Below, in pieces: positions 6,901 to 8,220 of a stretch of DNA of 8,220 bases. Both the position numbers and the translations under genes were made by a program. Origin of the DNA: an uncultured Magnetococcales bacterium (GTDB taxonomy: Bacteria; Pseudomonadota; Magnetococcia; Magnetococcales; Magnetaquicoccaceae); assembly GCA_903913345.1 (NCBI GenBank), contig CAIWLA010000483.1, positions 1 through 8,220 on the forward strand, written 5' to 3'. The notes under the pieces are model-generated. The model saw only the letters and a program-made list of their open reading frames with translations, was not told the origin of the DNA and did no database searches. Numbering within the stretch: position 1 is the stretch's first letter; each line of letters opens with the position of its first letter.

Positions 6901-7743
6901 GTACCGCCCCTGATCGCGCAACACATTGCCGGCATTGTGGTAGGCGTTGGGGTGATTGGGATGGAGGCGGATGGCCTTCTGGTAACAGGCCAGGGCCTCA
7001 TCCGGTTTTCCCTGGGCCAGCAGGGTGGATCCCAGGCCGTTGTGGAGGCTGTGATGGTCGGGATGGCGGGTCAAACCCTGTTGATAGCAGGTGATGGACG
7101 CCATCCACTCTCCCTGCTCCCGCAAGGCGGTGCCCAGGCCATTGTAGGCATCGACCTGGTTGGGTTGGAGGTGGATGGCCTGTCGATAGCAGGCGATGGC
7201 GGCGGCACCTTGACCGTTTTGCAGCAGGACGTTGCCCAGGCTGTTGTGGAGTTCGTGACTGTCTGGTTGGATGGAAAGGGCGTGACGATAGTGGGCGATG
7301 GCCTCCTCTCGTTGTCCCTGATCGGCCAGGGCACTCCCCAGGTTGCCGAGAGCCATATAAAAATCCGGCAGGATGGCCAGTGCCTTTCGATAGCAATCGA
7401 TGGCCTCTGTGCGTTGGCCCAGAGCGGCGAAGACCAGGCCCAGATTGTTCAGAAAGACGGGACTGTTGGGCTGGAGGGCCACGGCCTGGCCAATCCACCG
7501 GGCTGCCTGGTCATTCTGACCGAGCTGGTGACAGACAAAGCCCAGCAGATGGAGGGCTTCCGGGTGGTTGGGATGTTTTTGCACCATTTGGCGGGCGAGG
7601 ATTGCCGCCGTTTGCCATTGGCCCGCATGACAGAGCCGCACGGCCTCCTGCATGGTCAGATCGATGGGTCCGGTGGTTTGCGGTTGCGGGGACCGGACCA
7701 TGGTCCGTTTGGGCTGCCGGGAACGGGCCGTTTTTGATCGCAT
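916..7743 (-). CDS. Giant TPR protein with two GT41 (OGT/SPINDLY-like) domains and a C-terminal GT-A-like domain
   Basis: Residues are numbered from the upstream ATG at 7752. The order is: basic N-terminus (1-30); ten 34-residue TPRs (31-370); GT41 region (371-812); linker (about 820-860); eleven TPRs (862-1235); GT41 region (1236-1677); Pro-rich linker (about 1690-1735); degenerate TPR/helical block (1738-1905); helical spacer; GT-A-like domain (about 2024-2268). GT41 enzymes are inverting GT-B transferases that put GlcNAc, fucose or glucose on protein side chains, with the TPRs selecting acceptors. A cytoplasmic protein O-glycosyltransferase acting on flagellin or other surface proteins is plausible, but substrate and sugar are inferred. 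No signal peptide or membrane segment is visible. Start choice: the leader reads GTGAGGG-ATG-TGT-ATC-ATG; GAGG lies 10 bases before the second ATG (7743) but only 1 base before the first (7752), so 7743 is preferred (2,275 aa). An in-frame TGA lies two codons before 7752, so no longer N-terminus is possible. Classic OGTs are about 1,000 residues, so this is more than double length. Confidence 0.96.
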   Translation of the reverse strand: MRSKTARSRQPKRTMVRSPQPQTTGPIDLTMQEAVRLCHAGQWQTAAILARQMVQKHPNHPEALHLLGFVCHQLGQNDQAARWIGQAVALQPNSPVFLNNLGLVFAALGQRTEAIDCYRKALAILPDFYMALGNLGSALADQGQREEAIAHYRHALSIQPDSHELHNSLGNVLLQNGQGAAAIACYRQAIHLQPNQVDAYNGLGTALREQGEWMASITCYQQGLTRHPDHHSLHNGLGSTLLAQGKPDEALACYQKAIRLHPNHPNAYHNAGNVLRDQGRYAEAIEYHQKALALNPHLHQTHNSLGNCFQEQERLEEAIACYQKSLAIHPNDTDTLSNLGLILTEQKRWDESLACYQKAAELAPNKPSIQCDLLNQMLHLGDWQGLPARYQHLMTTFHGGQQEASPFVFLALPTTPAEQRENAERYMRNKFPARANLSAARSDEEKPSRLKIGYFSSDFQNHPVAYLTAELFELHDRNRFEITAYSHGPDDGREMRQRIMAASDHFVDLRPLTHAQAAQRIFDDGTHILIDLNGFTKQARIPILAFHPAPIQASWLGYLGTLGAPFIDYLITDSCISPPGCEADFTEKLLRLPECFQPNDRQRPIADHTPTRLERGLPEQGFIYASFNKTYKINPALFDVWMNILRRTPGAVLWLVAESQRVAHTLRREAQERGIDPSRLFFVQKMPLADYLANYRLVDLVLDTFPYHSGTTASNGLWAGCPMLTCMGQTFVSRQAGSLLRTMGLPELVTHSLADYEALAVALYHDPTRLTAIRQRLQANRLTSPLFDSPRFTRHLEAAYEAIWQRFQAGEPPDHITIMPLDNAADRPGVPMERERPHPVPTTPDTTVAAALPPVPTPEVIWQEALHAHRAGRWPEAGELCHQLLAVWPHHAEAMHLLGHLSHQQGQPRQAAEWFGKAAAANPDQPVFWQNLGIVQAALGQVPEAIDSFQRVLAQQPNQAQVLCQLGDCFRTQGRRKEAIDCLQKALAIQPDLHEACNSLGNLMLAEGQPAKAIDYYRQAVAIHPNHQNAYVNLGNVLADQGETAEAISCYQKAILIQPTLCEAYNGLGNALRQEGKWAEAVTCFQKALAINPAYPAAYHNQGVTLQLQGDLDEAIACYRQALRLQPHSHETCNNLGSALAAHARMDEAIACYQQALAIRPDFHPAYGNMGIALQREEKLDLAIAAYRRALDICPTDRASLSNLGFALQLQGEVEQSIACYQRVLELFPDDPEAHGSVLHQRLQICDWNGFQTRLEQMMTAFHAKKEAINPFILLSVPTTPEEQRRCAILSAQEKYAIQKDWAATRPLDPHPARLKIGYLSCDYQDHATTHLMAELFELHDRDRFEIIAYSYGQDDGLSMRQRVMAACDRFVDLRPLSHAASARRILEDGVHILLELKGFTKDSRLEIPAFRPAPIQVSWLGYPGTVGAPFIDYILTDPFVTLHGFEDHFTEKIVRLDGCYQPNDRQRPIAPHTPSRRACGLPEQGFVFACFNKNYKINPPIFDIWMRLLQQTPGSLLWLFESNHWVIDNLRREARHRGVEASRLFFAPKMAPAHHLARYRRADLVLDTYPYTSHTTGSDALWAGAPLLTCAGQTFASRVAGSLLVNVGLPELITHSLADYESLALELAHDPARLAAIRQRLQDNLATAPLFDSPRFARSLEAAYEAMWSRYQAGLAPDHIDVHLDGGTTGKAHRDTPVPTTPREPPPPVAPPPVAPPPVAPPPSAPPVVTETSSTIDWARQARSHQLKGETAAALILYNRILTVEPHHVEALHGSAVALAAQGGLAEGLDRLIRARAVAPDPPEWGQAAQSLVLQAGERYNGALKANDLEQAARMLEPLSRLNPHNLAVQQQAFILFKRLHRPEQTRRAAQALLALNPAHFEAHQEWVQDCQARGDGEGERTQRLTLARLHPRTIPTAFHLEEVYMVLSGLVLSPLDAQKVALIEECQALARTILADNPVAEGDPLYHSTQFYRTSIDALHIQAVVSPLPPPAPWPALAFASATGEAMDLAAVRARVDKERAEIIFYVAADPVYVTRHARRYLSSLLKSCEVPFVVIVQVIGGMGRLGELATAIGIADDRVIWAGDDFDPASIQAVTWKINETAPLRSPLVYYQSARFLWLDYWLEQLERPVIVSDIDQLLQRGIRDMLERLAPCDVVFHEGIRNIKMADRLIANLLLVRPTENGRLFARFFRYYMDRVLRDAERKGHYAYFLDQNALLMARHHLLWRGKPHLGTFDPLDINVGMFKAYQKNPLRFLSFYSGFDMDSLPEAEGG
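949..1683 (-). other. C-terminal GT-A-like glycosyltransferase domain
   Basis: Residues about 2024-2268 follow the degenerate TPR block and a helical spacer. The domain opens with a beta-strand-like stretch (AEIIFYVAADPVYV, 2026-2039) and a second one (FVVIVQVIGG). It continues with YYQSARFLWL (2116-2125), then ERPVIVSDID (2133-2142), where SDID is a DxD-type metal and nucleotide-sugar site, and YFLDQNALL (2215-2223), a DQ-x-x-L motif seen near the acceptor site of several GT-A families. The order of ARF, DxD and DQ fits bacterial GT-A-like domains attached to TPR proteins. I assign the fold, not a family or sugar. Confidence 0.65.
2038..2541 (-). repeat. Third, degenerate TPR block
   Basis: Residues 1738-1905 begin with WARQARSHQLKGETAAAL and VEPHHVEALHGSAVALAAQG, matching the opening TPR of modules 1 and 2 (HPNHPEALHLLG and WPHHAEAMHLLG). 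Later units keep TPR-like spacing (ALKANDLEQAARMLEPL, LNPHN, ARGDGEG) but lose the consensus NLG and EAIACYQ. It is read as the start of a third module whose catalytic part is a different domain. Confidence 0.7.
2560..2625 (-). repeat. 15-bp tandem repeat coding for a PPPVA linker, with G8/C8 tracts
   Basis: Three perfect 15-bp units (plus-strand GCGCAACAGGGGGGG) lie at 2580-2594, 2595-2609 and 2610-2624. They encode the PPPVA repeats of the linker at about residues 1710-1725. Runs of eight G on the plus strand (eight C in the coding strand) occur at 2560-2567, 2588-2595, 2603-2610 and 2618-2625. Loss or gain of whole units stays in frame. Slippage inside a C8 run would shift the frame and remove the third module while leaving both GT41 domains translated. 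The linker separates GT41 copy 2 from the C-terminal module. Confidence 0.9.
2722..4047 (-). other. GT41 catalytic region, copy 2 (canonical HTTGSD motif)
   Basis: Residues 1236-1677 repeat the copy 1 architecture: GYLSCDYQDH (1321-1330; H1330 corresponds to human OGT H498), DGVHILLELKGFTK (1392-1405), APIQVSWLGYPGT (1417-1429), FNKNYKINP (1495-1503; K1500 corresponds to human K842) and LDTYPYTSHTTGSDALWAG (1570-1588). Here the HTTGSD motif is intact (H1578, D1583) and GYPGT keeps its proline (P1427). The departure is K1401, where the usual motif has Asn before Gly-Tyr/Phe-Thr-Lys, plus a one-residue insertion just downstream. This copy looks the more OGT-like of the two. Confidence 0.92.
4048..5169 (-). 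repeat. TPR array 2: eleven tandem 102-bp units
   Basis: Residues 862-1235 form eleven TPRs in the same 34-residue phase as array 1 (the first unit has a one-residue offset). The opening unit, WQEALHAHRAGRW to WPHHAEAMHLLGH, aligns with the opening of array 1, AVRLCHAGQW to HPNHPEALHLLGF. The array has one unit more than array 1, as expected from unit gain or loss within tandem TPRs after a module duplication. Confidence 0.93.
5317..6642 (-). other. GT41 catalytic region, copy 1 (divergent nucleotide-binding motif)
   Basis: Residues 371-812 carry the OGT/SPINDLY landmarks in order: GYFSSDFQNHP (456-466; H465 corresponds to human OGT H498), DGTHILIDLNGFTK (527-540), APIQASWLGY (552-561), FNKTYKINP (630-638; K635 corresponds to human K842) and LDTFPYHSGTTASNGLWAG (705-723). 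Two departures stand out. The usual GYPGT motif reads GYLGT (L562). The HTTGxD-type motif reads GTTASN, so the histidine position is G713 and the acidic position is N718. Gly or Thr at the His position is tolerated in SPINDLY-like and other bacterial members, but the loss of the acidic residue is less usual. The domain may be active with changed donor preference, or weakened; the sequence alone does not decide. Confidence 0.9.
6643..7662 (-). repeat. TPR array 1: ten tandem 102-bp units
   Basis: Residues 31-370 of the giant protein are ten TPRs in unbroken 34-residue phase (102 bp of DNA each). The typical unit is a small residue plus NLG at the start of helix A, A-L-x-x-Q-G in the turn, EAIACYQKAL in helix B, and a closing xHPN or xQPD. 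The last unit (337-370) is followed by a capping stretch, CDLLNQMLHLGDW, that leads into the GT41 region. Such superhelices bind acceptor proteins in OGT. The repeat is also visible in the DNA as a recurring plus-strand core close to caggcgatggcctc. Confidence 0.93.
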
Positions 7744-7751
7744 GATACACA

Positions 7752-7760
7752 TCCCTCACG
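7752..7760 (-). promoter_or_regulatory. Shine-Dalgarno-like site that decides the start of the giant gene
   Basis: On the minus strand the leader ends CGTGAGGG directly before ATG-TGT-ATC-ATG. GAGG is 10 bases from the second ATG, within a usable range, and 1 base from the first, which is too close. This favours translation from 7743 and removes Met-Cys-Ile from the predicted N-terminus. Confidence 0.55.
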
Positions 7761-7775
7761 AAGGAAACCAACTCT

Positions 7776-7789
7776 TTCAACCGGTTGAA
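7776..7789. promoter_or_regulatory. 14-bp perfect palindrome, possible operator
   Basis: TTCAACCGGTTGAA is perfectly self-complementary over 14 bp. It lies about 33 bases before the preferred start at 7743 and 24 before the alternative at 7752. Partial half-site-like repeats (AGTTG on the coding strand) flank it on both sides. A dimeric regulator site in the leader, or a short hairpin in the mRNA, are both possible. No regulator family was recognised. Confidence 0.35.
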
Positions 7790-8089
7790 TCAACTGAAGG
7801 GTTTTTGGCTGACGACAGGGTTGTCCGTTTGCCGCCCTGAGCAGGAGAGGGTGCATGGTATACCAATCGCTCTTTTTTGTACAGACAAAAGACGCGCACT
7901 GCGGGGCTTTGGTATTGCAAACAGGAGCCGAAAATGGTTGGCCGCCTGCCTTGGAGGCGTGGAGCCTTCGGATGTTGGATGCCTCAACGCTGGAGGGTTT
8001 ATGCGCCGATCTGTCGTGACGGGACTCTTTCCGGTGTCGATTTCCCTGGGGAGATGTCACGATGTCGCGGCTATTGACAGACAGTGGGA

Positions 8090-8218
8090 TCAACCCCGTT
8101 GCAACAAATTCCTCAAGTCAATCATGGCCGCATTGGCACGGGAGATATATGCCCCCATGACCATGGAATGATTGGCCAACAAACCAAAACCGCTGCCATT
8201 CAGAATCATGGGACTCCA
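8090..8218 (-). CDS. Possible C-terminus of an upstream gene, partial
   Basis: The minus-strand frame is open from the right window edge to a TGA at 8090-8092 (42 codons). The peptide is protein-like, with NGSGFGLLANHSMVMGAY followed by ISRANAAMIDLRNLLQRG and the stop. The last dozen or so residues weakly recall the flagellin C-terminus (QAN, then LL near the end), but the preceding residues do not match flagellin, so no function is assigned. If real, it lies on the same strand as the giant gene, about 340 bases upstream of it. It could also be a chance open frame, because only a short piece is visible. Confidence 0.35.
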   Translation of the reverse strand, partial: WSPMILNGSGFGLLANHSMVMGAYISRANAAMIDLRNLLQRG

Positions 8219-8220
8219 TA

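Larger units (their letters stand above)
2704..7662 (-). repeat. Intragenic module duplication (TPR array + GT41), copies at 5299-7662 and 2704-5169
   Basis: The stretch from the first TPR to the PPDHI/APDHI sequence after the GT41 region occurs twice in direct order. Matching landmarks in both copies include AELFELHDR, VDLRPL, GAPFIDY, QPNDRQRPIA, GLPEQGF, SLADYE, SPRF and LEAAYEA. Both copies run into a linker containing PVPTTP, so the duplicated unit extends into the linker. Divergence is spread over the length, which points to an old duplication rather than an assembly artefact. Confidence 0.9.
7744..8089. other. Non-coding leader upstream of the giant gene
   Basis: No convincing gene lies here; the open frames crossing it on both strands lack coherent protein-like composition or a plausible start. 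It should hold the promoter of the giant gene, but I cannot place a -35/-10 pair with normal spacing. It contains three short perfect dyads: TTCAACCGGTTGAA (7776-7789), TGGTATACCA (7856-7865) and TTTTGT-ACAG-ACAAAA (7875-7890). A looser inverted repeat, TCGTGAC/GTCACGA, has arms at 8014-8020 and 8056-8062. No strong intrinsic terminator with a T-run is seen. Confidence 0.6.

Noticed and set aside
4048..7662. The regular 102-bp DNA periodicity, considered as a CRISPR or satellite array.
   Set aside because: The period equals 34 codons, stays in frame, and translates to consensus TPR motifs, so protein repeats explain it fully.
7856..7890. A sigma-70-like promoter on the minus strand (TTGTCT with an extended TGGTATACC).
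   Set aside because: The spacer would be about 20 bases and the -10 lacks its final T, so it is not safe to call.
7903..7930. A sigma-54-like promoter (GG...TTGC) on the minus strand near TTGCAATACC.
   Set aside because: The GG and GC doublets are separated by 9 rather than the required 10 bases, and the rest of the consensus is poor.
8073..8078. A perfect TTGACA -35 hexamer on the plus strand.
   Set aside because: There is no -10-like hexamer 16-18 bases downstream and no plus-strand gene for it to serve in the window.
7656..8093. A minus-strand open frame of 145 codons overlapping the start of the giant gene.
   Set aside because: It would overlap the N-terminal coding part of the giant gene by about 90 bases in another frame. 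Its composition is unlike a folded protein, and there is no motif.
7785..8171. A plus-strand open frame of 128 codons crossing the leader.
   Set aside because: It starts at a TTG inside the 14-bp palindrome, has no ribosome binding site and no recognisable protein pattern, and overlaps both the leader and the more protein-like minus-strand frame at 8090-8218.

Overview
The window is dominated by one gene: a 2,275-2,278 residue minus-strand gene (916 to about 7743/7752) encoding a giant multi-domain glycosyltransferase. Read from its N-terminus it has: a TPR array of 10 repeats; an OGT/SPINDLY-type (GT41) catalytic region; a Pro-rich linker; a second TPR array of 11 repeats; a second GT41 region; a repetitive PPPVA linker; a short degenerate third TPR block; and a C-terminal domain that looks like a GT-A-fold glycosyltransferase with an SDID (DxD-type) motif. 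The first two modules are clearly an internal duplication of about 2.4 kb. The two GT41 copies differ at positions usually involved in UDP binding, which suggests they have diverged in function.

Layout: bases 1-878 (+ strand) hold the C-terminal part of another probable glycosyltransferase, cut by the window edge. It converges on the giant gene, with only 37 bases between the two stop codons. Upstream of the giant gene (about 7753-8089) lies a non-coding leader of about 340 bases with several short perfect dyads, one of them a 14-bp palindrome about 33 bases before the start. At the far right, 8090-8218 on the minus strand may be the last 42 codons of an upstream gene, which I do not recognise with confidence.

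Organism: a bacterium, because the genes are intronless and compact and the giant gene has a Shine-Dalgarno-like GAGG. The giant gene is clearly GC-rich, whereas the left edge is AT-richer. Giant TPR-GT41 proteins of this kind are familiar from GC-rich Gram-negatives, including magnetotactic cocci, other alphaproteobacteria and planctomycetes. I lean towards a proteobacterium, but nothing in the window proves it.

Functional picture (inference): this is a protein- or surface-glycosylation locus. The TPR superhelices would bind one or more protein acceptors. Two GT41 sites would add a sugar to Ser/Thr (or another acceptor side chain), and the C-terminal GT-A-like domain could extend that sugar or act on a different acceptor. 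The convergent partial glycosyltransferase fits the same theme.
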